From NCBI GenBank assembly GCA_903843225.1, contig CAIMOX010000038.1:62001-126000 (forward strand): a stretch of 64,000 nucleotides of DNA, read 5' to 3'. Source of the stretch: an uncultured Actinomycetes bacterium (GTDB lineage: Bacteria; Actinomycetota; Actinomycetes; Nanopelagicales; Nanopelagicaceae). Below the pieces are notes generated by a model that was given only the letters and a program-made list of their open reading frames with translations, was not told the DNA's origin and did no database searches. Both the position numbers and the translations under genes were made by a program. Of this stretch, positions 49,965 through 62,150 are shown one piece after another; within the stretch, counting starts at the first letter, position 1, and every line of letters starts with the position of its first letter.

Positions 49965-50594
49965 CTACTTCTTGATCTGATCAGTGAGGTGGATACCAAA
50001 CTGGCCAACAGATTTATATGCCAGATAGGCGCCAGTCTCGCGGGCGATATAGCGCCAACCAGCGCTTTTAAGCGAGGCTGGACCGATTAACGTCGGCGCA
50101 CAACTAGCTCTCAGCCCAAGATCCTTCGCTTCGGCCTCTGCCCGGTAACAGTGATACGGATCGGTCACAATAATTATTGATCTGTATTTGTGTGCTCGTA
50201 GGAAGTTTACATAAGCAATTGTGCTGCTCAAGGTATCCCGTCCGATGGGGATTGAAGAGATGACACTTTTAGCAATTCCTGACGTGATCAACGACCTGCG
50301 ACTCGTTGACCCTTCCGTAAAGTTATCGCCCTTGGCATTGCCACCCACGGTAATAATTCGTGGTGCAAGTCCTTCATGGTAGACCTCGCCCGCACGATTA
50401 ATTCGAGCTTGCAAAACATCTGACGGCACACCATTAAATTGTGCCGCTCCAAGAACCACAATGGCATCACTTTTTATTGGATGCGCCCTATGGCCTTCGT
50501 TCCAAATTGAATAAGCGAAATATCCAGGTATGACGATCACTAATAGAAGTGCAAAAGTGATGAGCCTACGAAAGAGACGAAAGAGAAAGATCAT
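49965..50594 (-). CDS. SanA/YdcF-like (DUF218) membrane protein
   Basis: A 209-residue protein with an N-terminal membrane helix (FRRLITFALLLVIVIPGYFA) and a DUF218 domain: SDAIVVLGAAQFNGVPSDVL, RINRAGEVYHEGLAPRIITV, SIIIVTDPYHCYRAEAEAKD. SanA/YdcF proteins are linked to envelope integrity and vancomycin exclusion, but the reaction is unknown. It overlaps dusB by 4 bases (ATGA). Confidence 0.85.
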   Translation of the reverse strand: MIFLFRLFRRLITFALLLVIVIPGYFAYSIWNEGHRAHPIKSDAIVVLGAAQFNGVPSDVLQARINRAGEVYHEGLAPRIITVGGNAKGDNFTEGSTSRRSLITSGIAKSVISSIPIGRDTLSSTIAYVNFLRAHKYRSIIIVTDPYHCYRAEAEAKDLGLRASCAPTLIGPASLKSAGWRYIARETGAYLAYKSVGQFGIHLTDQIKK

Positions 50595-51757
50595 CCGCCA
50601 GAGACCGAGTCATCGATCGTGATTGCGGGGATCTCATCTGGGTCTTTGAGCCATCCATCTGGCAGCGTAGGCGGGCGACCATGAGACTTACGGCCGCGCG
50701 GAGCCTCTGACACCGAAGTTGGATAGGGCTGATCATCAAGTTGTGCCAGTAAATATTCGAGCTCACCCAGCGATGAGACCATCCCGAGAGAGGATCGAAT
50801 CTCGCGAGGAATGGTGAAGCCTTTGAGGTACCAGGCCATATGTTTGCGAAGATCGCGCATGGCACGGCCTTCCGCTTCAAAGAATTGAACTAGGAGCTCT
50901 CCATGTCGAATCATGATCTCGCGCACTTCACCAAGCGTTGGCTCTGATTTCGTACTATCACCATGCATGGATCTGACGAGATCGGCGAAGAGCCACGGGC
51001 GACCTAGGCAACCTCTTCCTACAACTACACCAGCGCAACCAGTCTCTGCGATCATTCGCGCGCCATCAGCACCGCTCCAAATATCACCATTACCTAATAC
51101 CGGAACTCCGGTCGGCTTTAAATGATCAACCAACGTCGCAATCTTCGACCAATCAGCTTCGCCGTCATACATCTGCTCTGCAGTACGGGCGTGAAGAGCA
51201 ACCCACGCAACACCAGCGCGTGCAGCTGCGGTCGCAGCATCGAGATATGTGTGGTGATCGCTATCAATACCGACCCGCATCTTCACAGTTACTGGGACGC
51301 CATAAGGCTTTGCCGCATCCACTGATGCCTTCACAATATTTTCAAAGAGCCTACGTTTGTAAGGAAGTGCGGCTCCCCCACCACGTCTCGTTACCTTTGG
51401 CACTGGGCAACCAAAGTTAAGATCGATGTGGTCCGCTAAATTCTCTTTCATCAACATCTCTACTGCTTTTCCAACAACAACTGGATCAACTGCGTATAAC
51501 TGAACAGAACGAGGTGTCTCGCCCTCGCCCGGGGTAATAAGTCGCATTGTTTCGGGGTGGCGCTCGATCAGCGCGCGGGCAGTCACCATCTCTGAGACGA
51601 ATAGTCCAGCTCCTTGCTCGCGACATAAGGTGCGAAATGCAGAGTTGGTAATTCCTGCCATCGGTGCGAGGACCACAGGTGTTTCAAGCACCACCTCGCT
51701 ATTAGCAAACCCTCCGTTAGAAATCGGAAGGCGAAGTGGCGCAGGTTTTGTTAACAC
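50591..51757 (-). CDS. dusB: tRNA-dihydrouridine synthase
   Basis: FMN enzyme that reduces uridine to dihydrouridine in tRNA D-loops, 388 residues from a GTG at 51757 (another GTG at 51781 overlaps glyS further). Motifs are [60 protein letters not shown] with the usual Cys in the active-site loop (FGCPVPK), and [20 protein letters not shown]. The C-terminus carries a polar tail. It follows glyS and is coupled to the SanA-like gene. Confidence 0.92.
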   Translation of the reverse strand: MLTKPAPLRLPISNGGFANSEVVLETPVVLAPMAGITNSAFRTLCREQGAGLFVSEMVTARALIERHPETMRLITPGEGETPRSVQLYAVDPVVVGKAVEMLMKENLADHIDLNFGCPVPKVTRRGGGAALPYKRRLFENIVKASVDAAKPYGVPVTVKMRVGIDSDHHTYLDAATAAARAGVAWVALHARTAEQMYDGEADWSKIATLVDHLKPTGVPVLGNGDIWSGADGARMIAETGCAGVVVGRGCLGRPWLFADLVRSMHGDSTKSEPTLGEVREIMIRHGELLVQFFEAEGRAMRDLRKHMAWYLKGFTIPREIRSSLGMVSSLGELEYLLAQLDDQPYPTSVSEAPRGRKSHGRPPTLPDGWLKDPDEIPAITIDDSVSGG

Positions 51758-53130
51758 CCGAGCAAGCGTGGAGCTAACCACGCTTGAACCTGATCGATGC
51801 TTATGCGCTCCTGAGCCATGGTGTCTCGATCGCGGATTGTTACTGCATTATCTTCAAGAGTTTCAAAATCGATCGTGATGCAATACGGAGTACCGATCTC
51901 ATCCTGACGACGATAGCGACGACCGATAGCGCCGGCATCATCAAAATCGATTGCCCAATTCTGGCGAAGTTCAGCTGCTAGATCGCGCGCCTTAGGTGAG
52001 AGATCAGCGTTGCGAGAGAGCGGTAAGACGGCAGCTTTGATCGGCGCAAGACGGTGATCAAGCTTCATTACTGCACGCTTCTCCATCTCGCCCTTCGCAT
52101 TAGGGGCTTCGTCTTCCGTGAAGGCATCCATCATGAAGGTAAGCGTGCAGCGATCTACGCCAGCTGCAGGCTCAATAACATAGGGAACCCAACGCTCATT
52201 CTTCTCTTGATCAAACCACGAGAGATCTTTTCCAGAGGCCGCACTGTGCGCCTTCAAGTCAAAGTCGGTGCGGCTAGCAATACCTTCGAGCTCGCCCCAT
52301 TCGGTGCCATTGAACTCAAACTTGTACTCAATATCTACCGTTCGCTTTGAGTAATGCGAGAGCTTCTCTTTAGGATGCTCAAATAGACGTAGGCGATCAG
52401 GGTTGATGCCGAGGCTGGTGTACCAAGCGAAACGAGTATCAATCCAATATTGATGCCACTCTTCATCTGTTCCGGGGACGACAAAGAATTCCATCTCCAT
52501 CTGCTCAAATTCACGGGTGCGGAAGATGAAGTTTCCTGGGGTAATTTCATTACGGAAAGATTTTCCGATCTGACCAATACCAAATGGTGGCTTCTTGCGT
52601 GAGGTCTGCGCGACGTTATCAAAGTTAATGAAGATTCCCTGCGCTGTTTCAGGGCGGAGATAAGCGAGGCCGCTCTCATCTTCTACTGCGCCAAGATAAG
52701 TCTTGAGCAATCCTGAGAATTGCTTAGGCGCTGTGAACTTTCCTTTGTTGCCACAGTTTGGACAGTTCACTTCCTCCATCGAGGTTGGGAGGCGTCCATT
52801 CTTAGATTCAAATGATTCTTCAAGATGGTCTGCGCGATAGCGCTTATGACAGGCGGTGCACTCAGTCAGCGGATCGGTAAATGTCTCCACGTGGCCTGAT
52901 GCTTCCCAGACTTCGCGAGCGAGGATCACACATGAATCGAGTCCAACAACATCTTCACGTCCCTGAACCATCGAACGCCACCATTGGCGCTTCACATTGT
53001 TCTTGAGTTCAACTCCGAGTGGACCGTAATCCCATGAGGCGCGCAACCCACCGTAAATTTCAGATGATGGGTAGACGAAACCTCGACGCTTTGCGAGGCT
53101 TACAATTGTTTCGAGACGGTCTGCGGCCAT
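51751..53130 (-). CDS. glyS: Glycine--tRNA ligase
   Basis: Class II homodimeric glycyl-tRNA synthetase, 459 residues from the ATG at 53130, which follows a strong GGAGGAGA site; an upstream frame to 53181 is open but unsupported. Motifs are [20 protein letters not shown], a zinc-binding pair ([13 protein letters not shown] and [10 protein letters not shown]), [20 protein letters not shown] (motif 2) and the C-terminal anticodon-binding domain. It is divergent from the BenE-type gene. Confidence 0.95.
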   Translation of the reverse strand: MAADRLETIVSLAKRRGFVYPSSEIYGGLRASWDYGPLGVELKNNVKRQWWRSMVQGREDVVGLDSCVILAREVWEASGHVETFTDPLTECTACHKRYRADHLEESFESKNGRLPTSMEEVNCPNCGNKGKFTAPKQFSGLLKTYLGAVEDESGLAYLRPETAQGIFINFDNVAQTSRKKPPFGIGQIGKSFRNEITPGNFIFRTREFEQMEMEFFVVPGTDEEWHQYWIDTRFAWYTSLGINPDRLRLFEHPKEKLSHYSKRTVDIEYKFEFNGTEWGELEGIASRTDFDLKAHSAASGKDLSWFDQEKNERWVPYVIEPAAGVDRCTLTFMMDAFTEDEAPNAKGEMEKRAVMKLDHRLAPIKAAVLPLSRNADLSPKARDLAAELRQNWAIDFDDAGAIGRRYRRQDEIGTPYCITIDFETLEDNAVTIRDRDTMAQERISIDQVQAWLAPRLLGC

Positions 53131-53230
53131 GATTTTCTCCTCCGGCTGGCTGTCGGCTTGTACTGGTCTTGCGGGCTGCAAGGATCACAATTTTACCTGT
53201 ATTTCAGAGATTCAAAGACCTGACTACGCC

Positions 53231-53236
53231 TAGAAT
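53231..53236 (+). promoter_or_regulatory. -10-like TAGAAT of the BenE-type gene
   Basis: TAGAAT lies 6 bases before the ATG at 53243; there is no ribosome-binding site. Confidence 0.5.
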
Positions 53237-53242
53237 CACCAG

Positions 53243-54481
53243 ATGGCGAGCGATCTTTACAGTGGCACGGCGAAGTTGCCGCCGTTTGCGGCAATCTGGC
53301 GAAACCTTCGAGATCTTCCCCGCGCAATGACCCTGGGTTCTTTCATCTCAGGGCTACTTGTTGTGGTCGTTGCGGCGACCGGGCCGATTGTGATCATGCT
53401 TCAAGCAGCTCACTCTGGCAATTTCACAACAGGCCAAACGGCCACATGGATCTGCTCATCGTGGGCTACCTCTGGGCTCTTTGGGCTCTACCTGTCACTC
53501 AGGTACCGAATGCCGATGATCGGATCGACATCGACAGCCGCGATCGTTCTCTTAGTGACAAGTCTTCAGAGTCACAGTGCTCAAGAAGCTGTCGCCTCTT
53601 ACATGATTGTTGCCCTTCTCTTCATCATTGTCGGCATAACAGACCTGATGCCTCGGATTATGAAGGCTATCCCCCATCAAATCGTGATGGCGATGCTTGC
53701 CGGAATTCTCTTTAACTTTGGAGTCGGAGTGTTCACGAACTTTACCTCGCAGCCCTGGATCGTTGCGGCGATGGTTCTTACATATTTTCTTGCTCGAGTC
53801 TTGAAATTACGCGCACCTGTGATTCCCGTTCTTATCGTCGGAGTCTTAGTCAGTGCACTTCTCCATCGAATTTCCTATAAGGGGGCACACTTTGGCCTTA
53901 CCCACCTGGTCTGGATATCTCCACATTTCACCATTGGGTCAGTAATCAATCTAGCGCTACCAATGTTTCTACTCACTCTCGCGACGCAATTTGCCCCAGG
54001 TTTTGCAGTTCTCAAAAGTAATGGTTACAAGGCTGCGCATAGCGCATCGCTGATCTCCTCGGGCATTATCTCCTTGGCAAGTGCTGGCTTTCTTAATAGT
54101 GGAATAAACACATCAGCGATTACCGCAAGTATTGCTGTTGGCGAGCATGCAGATCCCGATCGGACAACGAGATACTCCGCAGGATTTACTACTGGCCTCT
54201 TCTATATCGCCGCTGGACTCTGTGGTGCATCAATCGTTACATTTTTTGGCGCCTTACCTGCTGCAGCCCTCGCTGCCCTCGCGGGGCTCGCACTTTTTCC
54301 TGCCCTCGCCACATCGATGCATGAAGCTCTAGTCCATTCCGCTAGCCGTGAAGCGGCCCTTGCAACGCTCCTCATTACAATCAGTGGAGTCCATCCATGG
54401 CAGCTTGGGTCACCATTCTGGGGGCTCCTTGTTGGGATCGCTCTTTATGCTTTACCGAACCTGCGTTCGCGCGCTGCGTAA
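53243..54481 (+). CDS. BenE-family transporter
   Basis: A 412-residue membrane protein with about 11-12 helices, of the benzoate transporter BenE family. Visible pieces are [73 protein letters not shown] and [20 protein letters not shown]. Family transporters import benzoate or related aromatics by proton symport. No aromatic-degradation genes are nearby, so the substrate is uncertain. Its 3' end overlaps the convergent uppS by 37 bases. Confidence 0.87.
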   Translation: MASDLYSGTAKLPPFAAIWRNLRDLPRAMTLGSFISGLLVVVVAATGPIVIMLQAAHSGNFTTGQTATWICSSWATSGLFGLYLSLRYRMPMIGSTSTAAIVLLVTSLQSHSAQEAVASYMIVALLFIIVGITDLMPRIMKAIPHQIVMAMLAGILFNFGVGVFTNFTSQPWIVAAMVLTYFLARVLKLRAPVIPVLIVGVLVSALLHRISYKGAHFGLTHLVWISPHFTIGSVINLALPMFLLTLATQFAPGFAVLKSNGYKAAHSASLISSGIISLASAGFLNSGINTSAITASIAVGEHADPDRTTRYSAGFTTGLFYIAAGLCGASIVTFFGALPAAALAALAGLALFPALATSMHEALVHSASREAALATLLITISGVHPWQLGSPFWGLLVGIALYALPNLRSRAA

Positions 54482-55215
54482 ATCTCAATCGCTTCCCAAA
54501 GAGTTCTGCGATCTACATCTGGCCATAAGACATCCATGAAGACCATCTCGGCATAGACCGATTGCCACGGTAAGAAGTTGGATGTTCGTTGCTCGCCCGA
54601 AGAGCGTAGAAAGAGATCGACATCTCGCATCTCTGCGTTGTAAAGATGTTTCGCGACTAACTTCTCGGTGATCTGCTCAGGCTTGAGCTTCTTCTTGGCA
54701 ATCTCGCGCGCGATCGCTGTTGTGGCATCGACAATCTCGGCCCGACCACCATAGTTCACACACATATTGAGAGTAAGGATGCGGTTCTTAGCGGTGAGCT
54801 CCTCTGCCTCTTGGAGCTCTTGAATCACCGACTTCCAGAGTCGCTGCTCCTTTCCGACCCAGCGAATGCGAACGCCAAGATCATTCATCTCATCGCGACG
54901 ACGTCTAATGACATCGCGATTAAATCCCATGAGAAATTTCACCTCTTCAGGAGAGCGACGCCAATTTTCAGTTGAGAATGCATACGCGCTAATCTCTTTC
55001 ACGCCGATCTCAATCGCACCATGGACGATATCGAGAAGTGACGCTTCACCAGCTTCATGTCCAGCTGTGCGCGGAAGGCCCCGTTGCTTGGCCCAGCGCC
55101 CATTGCCATCCATCACAATCGCGACGTGAGCGGGAATCTGTTCTGGCTTTAACTTTGGGGGCGTCGCACCAGTTGGGTGAGGTGTAGGGCGAATAGGAAG
55201 GCGAGCCATAGTCAC
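54445..55215 (-). CDS. uppS: Isoprenyl (undecaprenyl-type) diphosphate synthase
   Basis: cis-Prenyltransferase that makes the polyprenyl carrier for cell-wall synthesis, 256 residues. Signatures are [20 protein letters not shown] (catalytic Asp), [33 protein letters not shown] and the C-terminal [20 protein letters not shown]. It overlaps recO by 4 bases (ATGA), the usual actinobacterial pairing. Confidence 0.95.
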   Translation of the reverse strand: MTMARLPIRPTPHPTGATPPKLKPEQIPAHVAIVMDGNGRWAKQRGLPRTAGHEAGEASLLDIVHGAIEIGVKEISAYAFSTENWRRSPEEVKFLMGFNRDVIRRRRDEMNDLGVRIRWVGKEQRLWKSVIQELQEAEELTAKNRILTLNMCVNYGGRAEIVDATTAIAREIAKKKLKPEQITEKLVAKHLYNAEMRDVDLFLRSSGEQRTSNFLPWQSVYAEMVFMDVLWPDVDRRTLWEAIEIYAARERRFGKA

Positions 55216-55943
55216 ATCCTCTCAACTAATGGGAGGGAGCGTAAACCTCGTTCAAGGTGCCACTGCAGGTAGGCAGCGATAAGACCCGATGCTTCGCGCC
55301 GATAACGTAACTCTGATTGATTCGCGAACTCCCAATCTCCTGAGAGAAGCGCTGACATGAGTTCGAGCGATTGCTCCGCCGGCGTCGGTGCAGCCGATGG
55401 CTTGCAGGATGTACAGACCGAACCACCACCAACGAATGAGAAGAATTTATGCGGACCGGGTGCGTCACAGACCGAGCATTGAGAGAGCGATGGTGCATAT
55501 CCGGCGACCGAGAGCGAACGGAGGAGATATGCATCAAGAATCAGTGAAGGGTCATAACTCTCATAAGTGAGGGCTTTTAAGGCTCCTGTGAGGAGCAGAT
55601 ACTGCTGGAGCGCAGGTTCGTGTTCGTTCTGTGTGAAGCGCTCTGCCGATTCAAGAATTGCATTCGCAACTGTCCAATGTTGGTAATTCTCGCTCAGACG
55701 ATCACCGAAGTTCTCGATACTTACTGCCTGTGTCACAGTGTCGAGGGATCTACCAGAATAAAGTTGAAGATCGACATGACTTGTTGGTTCGAGCCTTGCG
55801 CCCCATCGTGATTTCGTACGACGAACGCCTTTTGCAACAGCCTTTATTCGACCATGTTCGCGAGTAAGGAGTGTGATGATGCGATCGGCCTCTCCCAATT
55901 TCTGGGTGCGAAGCACAACTGCTTGATCTCGATAAACCGCCAC
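55212..55943 (-). CDS. recO: DNA repair protein RecO
   Basis: Loads RecA on SSB-covered DNA in the RecFOR pathway, 243 residues. It has an N-terminal OB fold ([40 protein letters not shown]), a central helical region and a zinc knuckle ([12 protein letters not shown] and VCTSCKP). The start codon is GTG, with TACCTT six bases upstream, indicating a leaderless promoter of recO-uppS. It lies 19 bases after leuA. Confidence 0.94.
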   Translation of the reverse strand: MAVYRDQAVVLRTQKLGEADRIITLLTREHGRIKAVAKGVRRTKSRWGARLEPTSHVDLQLYSGRSLDTVTQAVSIENFGDRLSENYQHWTVANAILESAERFTQNEHEPALQQYLLLTGALKALTYESYDPSLILDAYLLRSLSVAGYAPSLSQCSVCDAPGPHKFFSFVGGGSVCTSCKPSAAPTPAEQSLELMSALLSGDWEFANQSELRYRREASGLIAAYLQWHLERGLRSLPLVERM

Positions 55944-55949
55944 CCTCAG

Positions 55950-55955
55950 AAGGTA
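55950..55955 (-). promoter_or_regulatory. -10-like TACCTT of recO
   Basis: TACCTT is placed 6 bases before the recO GTG in the gap after leuA. Confidence 0.45.
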
Positions 55956-55962
55956 GTCGTGA

Positions 55963-57696
<1,734 letters not shown>

Positions 57697-57698
57697 TA

Positions 57699-59747
57699 TT
57701 AGAGACCACGACGCTTGATAAGGGGCTCACTCTTAGCATCACGTCCCCTGAAATTACGGAATAACTGCGCGCTGTCGATCGAACCACCACGTGAGAGCAA
57801 TTGATGGCGGAAGTGGTCGCCGTTCGCACGGGTCAAGCCACCAGATTCCTTAAACCAATCGACGGTATCTGCATCGAGCACCTCGGACCACATATATCCG
57901 TAATACCCAGCTGAGTATCCCCCGCCAAAGATATGTGAGAAGTAGGTGGAGCGATATCTCGTCGGAACCGGTGGATAGAGGAGGCCATAATTTTCCAGCG
58001 CTGCCTTTTCAAAGGCGAGCACATCGTCAACTTCTTCACCAGCTGCGAGCTCATGCCAAGCAAGGTCGAGGACTGCTGCTGCGAGATAACTTGTTGTTTC
58101 GAAACCTTGATTGAAGGTCTCGGCTGCATCGAGGCTACTGCGCCAGGCCTGCGGGAATTTCTCACCAGTGATGTAGTGACGAGCGTAGTTATCCAATACT
58201 TCTGGCCAAAGAATCCACATCTCATTTACTTGAGATGGGAATTCTACGAAGTCACGTTCAACACTGGTTCCGGAGGTACGAATGTAGGTGACATCAGAGA
58301 GCAAGCCATGCAGCGCATGTCCGAACTCGTGGAAGAGCGTTGTTGTCTCATCGAGTGTGAGAAGAGTTGGTTCACCTGCCGGTGGCTTAGAGATGTTGAG
58401 GTTATTGCAGACTACCGGCAACTGACCGAAGAGGAAGTTCTGATCGACCAGGTTGTTCATCCATGCGCCACCGCGTTTTGAATCGCGCGTATAGAAGTCA
58501 CCAATAAAGAGACCGAGCTTTGAGCCGTCCTCATTGAAGACTTCAAAGGCACGCGCCTCTGGGTGATAGGTGATGAGGTCTGGCCGTTCTTTAAAGGTGA
58601 GTCCAAATAATTTGTTGGCAGCGAAGAAGACGCCGTCGTGGAGCACTCGCTCGAGTTCGAAATATTCACGCATTGCAGCGCTATCTAGGTTGTATTTAGC
58701 TTGTCGAACCTTCTCGGTATAGAACGCCCAATCCCAACTCTCAATATGGGCCGTTTCGCCTTCGGCCAAGCTCGCAGACATCTGGGTCTCAAGCTCAGCA
58801 GCTTCGAGTTCTGCATTCGCTCTCGCACTTGCTGCAATCGGACGGAGCATCGCATGGATATTTCCCGGATTCTTAGCGGTCTGTGCGCTCGTCACATATT
58901 CGGCATGGTTCTTAAAACCAAAAAGTGCAGCGCGCTTTGCGCGCAAAGTTGCCATCGCAACGAGAGTCGATCTCGTGTCGTTCTCATCGCCCTTTGCCGA
59001 CTTCTTCAGAGAGGTCGCCATGATCTTCTCTCGCAGCGCGCGGTTTGTCAGTGATGCCAGGAGTGGGTGCCCAGAGAAGTTCACCGCAGTGATGAGGTAT
59101 TTTCCTTGGAGCCCTCGGTCGCGAGCTGCCGCTTCACAGGCAGCAATCTGATTATCCGTCAGTCCATCGAGTTCTGCTCGTGAATCAACAACTACCGCTG
59201 ACTCCTTGGAATCGGCGAGTAATTTCTTTGAGAACTGCGCCTCGAGCTTGGAGAGCTCCTCATTAAGCGCCATGAGCGCTGTGCGATCTGATGGAGAGAG
59301 ATCTGCGCCAGCATGAACGAAATCGTTGTAGTACTTATGAAGTAACCAGGCATCCTCTTCGTTGAGGTGAAGTGAATCCTTCTCATCATTGAGCTTCTTG
59401 ATTCGTGCAAAGAGATCAGGGTTGAGGGATATTGAATCTTGGTGTGCAGCAAGCTTTGGAGCGATCTCTTCTTCGATCGCATCGAGCGCGGGGCTAGTAT
59501 CACTTGAGGAGATATTATAAAAAACTCGTAGCATGCGACCAAGAATCTGACCGCTCTTCTCCATCGCCACGATGGTGTTCTCAAAAGTTACCTCAGGCTG
59601 TGCCACGATTGCGGCGATCTCGCGCAGCTGCTCTTCACACCCTGCGTAAAAGGCTGGTAGATAATCTTTATCTGTGATCAACGCAAAAGGTGGCAGCTCG
59701 TATTCGAGAGTGCTGCGGCTAAAGAATGGATTGGTTTCGGTAGACAT
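57699..59747 (-). CDS. M3-family zinc peptidase (Dcp-like)
   Basis: Oligopeptidase or dipeptidyl carboxypeptidase of 682 residues. The zinc site is LFHEFGHALHGLLSDV (HExxH), with the third ligand in the following ERDFVEFPSQVNEMW. The C-terminus has FSHIFGGGYSAGYYGYMWSE and the LSRGGSIDSAQLFRNFRGRD typical of Dcp. It likely degrades small peptides in the cytoplasm. TAAGGT six bases before the ATG suggests a leaderless promoter. Confidence 0.93.
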   Translation of the reverse strand: MSTETNPFFSRSTLEYELPPFALITDKDYLPAFYAGCEEQLREIAAIVAQPEVTFENTIVAMEKSGQILGRMLRVFYNISSSDTSPALDAIEEEIAPKLAAHQDSISLNPDLFARIKKLNDEKDSLHLNEEDAWLLHKYYNDFVHAGADLSPSDRTALMALNEELSKLEAQFSKKLLADSKESAVVVDSRAELDGLTDNQIAACEAAARDRGLQGKYLITAVNFSGHPLLASLTNRALREKIMATSLKKSAKGDENDTRSTLVAMATLRAKRAALFGFKNHAEYVTSAQTAKNPGNIHAMLRPIAASARANAELEAAELETQMSASLAEGETAHIESWDWAFYTEKVRQAKYNLDSAAMREYFELERVLHDGVFFAANKLFGLTFKERPDLITYHPEARAFEVFNEDGSKLGLFIGDFYTRDSKRGGAWMNNLVDQNFLFGQLPVVCNNLNISKPPAGEPTLLTLDETTTLFHEFGHALHGLLSDVTYIRTSGTSVERDFVEFPSQVNEMWILWPEVLDNYARHYITGEKFPQAWRSSLDAAETFNQGFETTSYLAAAVLDLAWHELAAGEEVDDVLAFEKAALENYGLLYPPVPTRYRSTYFSHIFGGGYSAGYYGYMWSEVLDADTVDWFKESGGLTRANGDHFRHQLLSRGGSIDSAQLFRNFRGRDAKSEPLIKRRGL

Positions 59748-59753
59748 GCGCCT

Positions 59754-59759
59754 ACCTTA
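59754..59759 (-). promoter_or_regulatory. -10-like TAAGGT of the M3 peptidase
   Basis: TAAGGT lies 6 bases before the ATG at 59747. Confidence 0.45.
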
Positions 59760-59782
59760 ATGGTGAAACTACGCGAGCAGGC

Positions 59783-60775
59783 TCAGCCCGGGAAGAGCGC
59801 TTCACAGATCTTGGGGTGTAACTCACCCCGCATCTCGACAAATCTCGATGGCGGCCACCCGGCCGCAAAGGCGCGACGCAAGAGTTTGGCCAATGAGTAC
59901 TCAGGATCATCCTCACAGGCACGTTCGAGCGCTCGCATCGCTAGCGCGCCATCACCTACCTCATAAAGCAGCTCGGCATATAACGTTGCGGGGGCGGCTG
60001 CTAGCGGGTGTGGAGCGATACTCGCCAACCAGCGCCACAGCGCCAGTAACTTCTCTCGGTTCTCATCATTTGCCATTCCTAATCCGTAATCACGGATATG
60101 AAGATCGCATAAGCGCACTAATACGTGGGCGGTAAGTTCTACATCAGAGCTCATCCCCTTCTGTGAGAACTCTTGAACGAGATCGTTGAGAGCCATCGCC
60201 CCCGATGCCTGCAAAGCCGAAGCGCCTGGGTCGCTGTAATCGATCTTCTGAACTCCTGCAATAGCGCGAATGAGGTCAGGATTAATCCCTTTGCTGTGGA
60301 GTGAGGATTTCATCTCATCAAGATTTGAGAATGGCAGAGCTCTCCCCTCCACGACTCTCTCGACTGTCACAAGCGAATCCGCTGGGTCCGGCAAGAGATT
60401 TCCCTCCGGTGGGCAGCATTGCTGATCGTGACAGAGAGTGGAACGCCATCGACCATCCTGAACCAGTAACGCCTCACGAACTTCGATCCCGGCACCCGAT
60501 ATTTGATCAGTGACTTCTTGAAGTATTCGCTCTGCCCCTGGATTTTCAGCGCTTGTATACGCCGAGACGAGTGCAGAATCCGCGCCTTCTTGGTAAAGGT
60601 GTTTAATCAAAATATCGATAAGTGCAGGCACTAGCTCAGTTGGATAATCGATCCGCATTGCAAGCCCGATGGAGTTCTCTCGAATCGCAACGATCACCAG
60701 TGAATCGTGCGGGTGATAGCCAATCATGAATGGGACTGCAGCTAATAAGTCGTGTGGATTAGTAAGTGTTGTCAT
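59783..60775 (-). CDS. DUF4192 protein
   Basis: A 330-residue protein of the actinobacterial DUF4192 family. The N-terminal LTNPHDLLAAVPFMIGYHPH and DSLVIVAI, and the late region LLALWRWLASIAPHPLAAAP with ERACEDDPEYSLAKLLRRAF, are the family marks. No function is known; it is a useful lineage marker. I chose the ATG at 60775 (CAATCT six bases upstream) over a GTG at 60796. Confidence 0.85.
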   Translation of the reverse strand: MTTLTNPHDLLAAVPFMIGYHPHDSLVIVAIRENSIGLAMRIDYPTELVPALIDILIKHLYQEGADSALVSAYTSAENPGAERILQEVTDQISGAGIEVREALLVQDGRWRSTLCHDQQCCPPEGNLLPDPADSLVTVERVVEGRALPFSNLDEMKSSLHSKGINPDLIRAIAGVQKIDYSDPGASALQASGAMALNDLVQEFSQKGMSSDVELTAHVLVRLCDLHIRDYGLGMANDENREKLLALWRWLASIAPHPLAAAPATLYAELLYEVGDGALAMRALERACEDDPEYSLAKLLRRAFAAGWPPSRFVEMRGELHPKICEALFPG

Positions 60776-60846
60776 GAGCGCAGATTGCCCGGACACCTCT
60801 CCTCACTACTCTGCATGTTTCGCAAGATGTGGATGAGTTAAAGCTG

Positions 60847-61611
60847 TTAATTGCCAAACTTTGTTGGTGCCGGGAGAACTGTCACCAGCGTCGAATAATT
60901 CTGCACGATCGCACCGCCTACCACTGGATATGAATATCCCCCTGCTACCCAACTGCCCAGCCACGAAACCGTCAGGGTGACTGTGTACCGACCAGCTCGT
61001 GTATATGTGTGTGCCACAGTCTTATCCGGTAGCGGTGCGCCAGGCTCTGTCACTGTGATTAAAGATCCATCACCGAAGTTCCAGGTAAATGAAGGATTGA
61101 GTGTTACGCCTACCCCGACTCCAAGAATGGTGGTCGCGGTGTTGAAGATCGAGTTTGTATCGGTCCAGAAGTAGGTAGGAATCGAAGCAACCGCACCTTG
61201 CGCGGGCTGCACATAAATATTTCGAAGCGGAAGTAATTGTGAGATCTGATCAGCGAGATTCACGGCCGCAACCGCTGGCTGGGCAATAGTCTTCGCCGGC
61301 TTTGGCTTCGGCGGGTGATACACATACGGAACATGACGCACATATGGTCTCGGCGTTGGATTAACAGTGCGCTTCACTGTTGGTTTTGGAGCTACCTTCG
61401 GTACTGGCTTTTTCACCGGTTTGGGCTTTGCCACCGGTGCCGGAGTAGACCCAGGAATAATCTTGGTTGCATCAATAATAACCTTGCCCGTCAAGGGATC
61501 GGTATGGACATCGATACAGACACTCCCCGTGCACTGCGCACCGACTGCACCAGGAGTCATGCCGAAGATCCCAACAACTATTGCTGCCACGATGAGGTTC
61601 CTTGATTTCAT
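60847..61611 (-). CDS. Exported protein with PKD-like domain
   Basis: A 254-residue protein with a signal peptide (NLIVAAIVVGIFGMTPGAVG), a Pro/Lys/Val-rich spacer (about 57-120, with VAKPKPVKKPVPKVAPKP) and a C-terminal PKD-like domain: TLNPSFTWNFGDGSLITVTE, VAHTYTRAGRYTVTLTVSWL. Such domains occur in surface proteins; the partner or enzyme is not visible. TAATCT six bases before the ATG suggests a leaderless promoter. It is divergent from the NUDIX gene. Confidence 0.8.
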   Translation of the reverse strand: MKSRNLIVAAIVVGIFGMTPGAVGAQCTGSVCIDVHTDPLTGKVIIDATKIIPGSTPAPVAKPKPVKKPVPKVAPKPTVKRTVNPTPRPYVRHVPYVYHPPKPKPAKTIAQPAVAAVNLADQISQLLPLRNIYVQPAQGAVASIPTYFWTDTNSIFNTATTILGVGVGVTLNPSFTWNFGDGSLITVTEPGAPLPDKTVAHTYTRAGRYTVTLTVSWLGSWVAGGYSYPVVGGAIVQNYSTLVTVLPAPTKFGN

Positions 61612-61617
61612 GCCGCG

Positions 61618-61623
61618 AGATTA
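61618..61623 (-). promoter_or_regulatory. -10-like TAATCT of the PKD gene
   Basis: TAATCT lies 6 bases before the ATG at 61611. Confidence 0.45.
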
Positions 61624-61676
61624 GAAGTATTCGAAATTTCCTACCGACTCAGTAATGTGCCTTGTGGATAAGGCGA

Positions 61677-61682
61677 TAGATT
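61677..61682 (+). promoter_or_regulatory. -10-like TAGATT of the NUDIX gene
   Basis: TAGATT lies 6 bases before the ATG at 61689; with the site at 61618-61623 it forms a compact divergent promoter pair. Confidence 0.45.
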
Positions 61683-61688
61683 TGATGT

Positions 61689-62150
61689 ATGGCGCTTAAA
61701 GATGGTGATGGCTGGGTTGAATGCTCGTGCGGCAACCGCCATTGGGGACTTAACGGCGCAGCTGGCTTGCTCTTAGTGCGCGATGGAACCATCCTTCTTC
61801 AGCACCGCGCCCCATGGGTCCACAACGGTGATACCTGGGGAATTCCGGGCGGAGCGCGCGACTCCCATGAAGAGATCTTTGATGCCGCGGCTCGTGAGGG
61901 CTTTGAAGAGTGTGGAATCGAAAAAGAGTTGATCAGACCGATCGAGACCTTTGTGGATGATCATGGCGACTGGGCTTACTGGACCGTCATCTGCAAGGCA
62001 TCAGAGGATGTTGAGGCTCATCACGTTAACGATGAAGCGCTGCAAGTCGAGTGGGTTAGATTCGCCGATGTGGTTAACAAAAACCTACATCCAAGTTTTG
62101 CTAAATCCTGGCCGGCTCTTCAGGAAATCCTCAAAGAACTCAATATTTAA
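61689..62150 (+). CDS. NUDIX hydrolase
   Basis: Pyrophosphohydrolase of 153 residues. The NUDIX box is GGARDSHEEIFDAAAREGFEECGI (about residues 55-78), fitting G-x5-E-x7-R-E-x2-E-E-x-G apart from small variations. An N-terminal WVECSCGNRHWGLNGAAGLL supplies a possible Cys pair. The substrate is unknown. Its stop codon overlaps the convergent gene at 62147 by 4 bases. Confidence 0.92.
   Translation: MALKDGDGWVECSCGNRHWGLNGAAGLLLVRDGTILLQHRAPWVHNGDTWGIPGGARDSHEEIFDAAAREGFEECGIEKELIRPIETFVDDHGDWAYWTVICKASEDVEAHHVNDEALQVEWVRFADVVNKNLHPSFAKSWPALQEILKELNI

Noticed and set aside
58934-58947. Palindrome CTTTGCGCGCAAAG
   Set aside because: It falls inside the M3 peptidase coding sequence and is explained by the Leu-Arg-Ala-Lys-Arg codons there.
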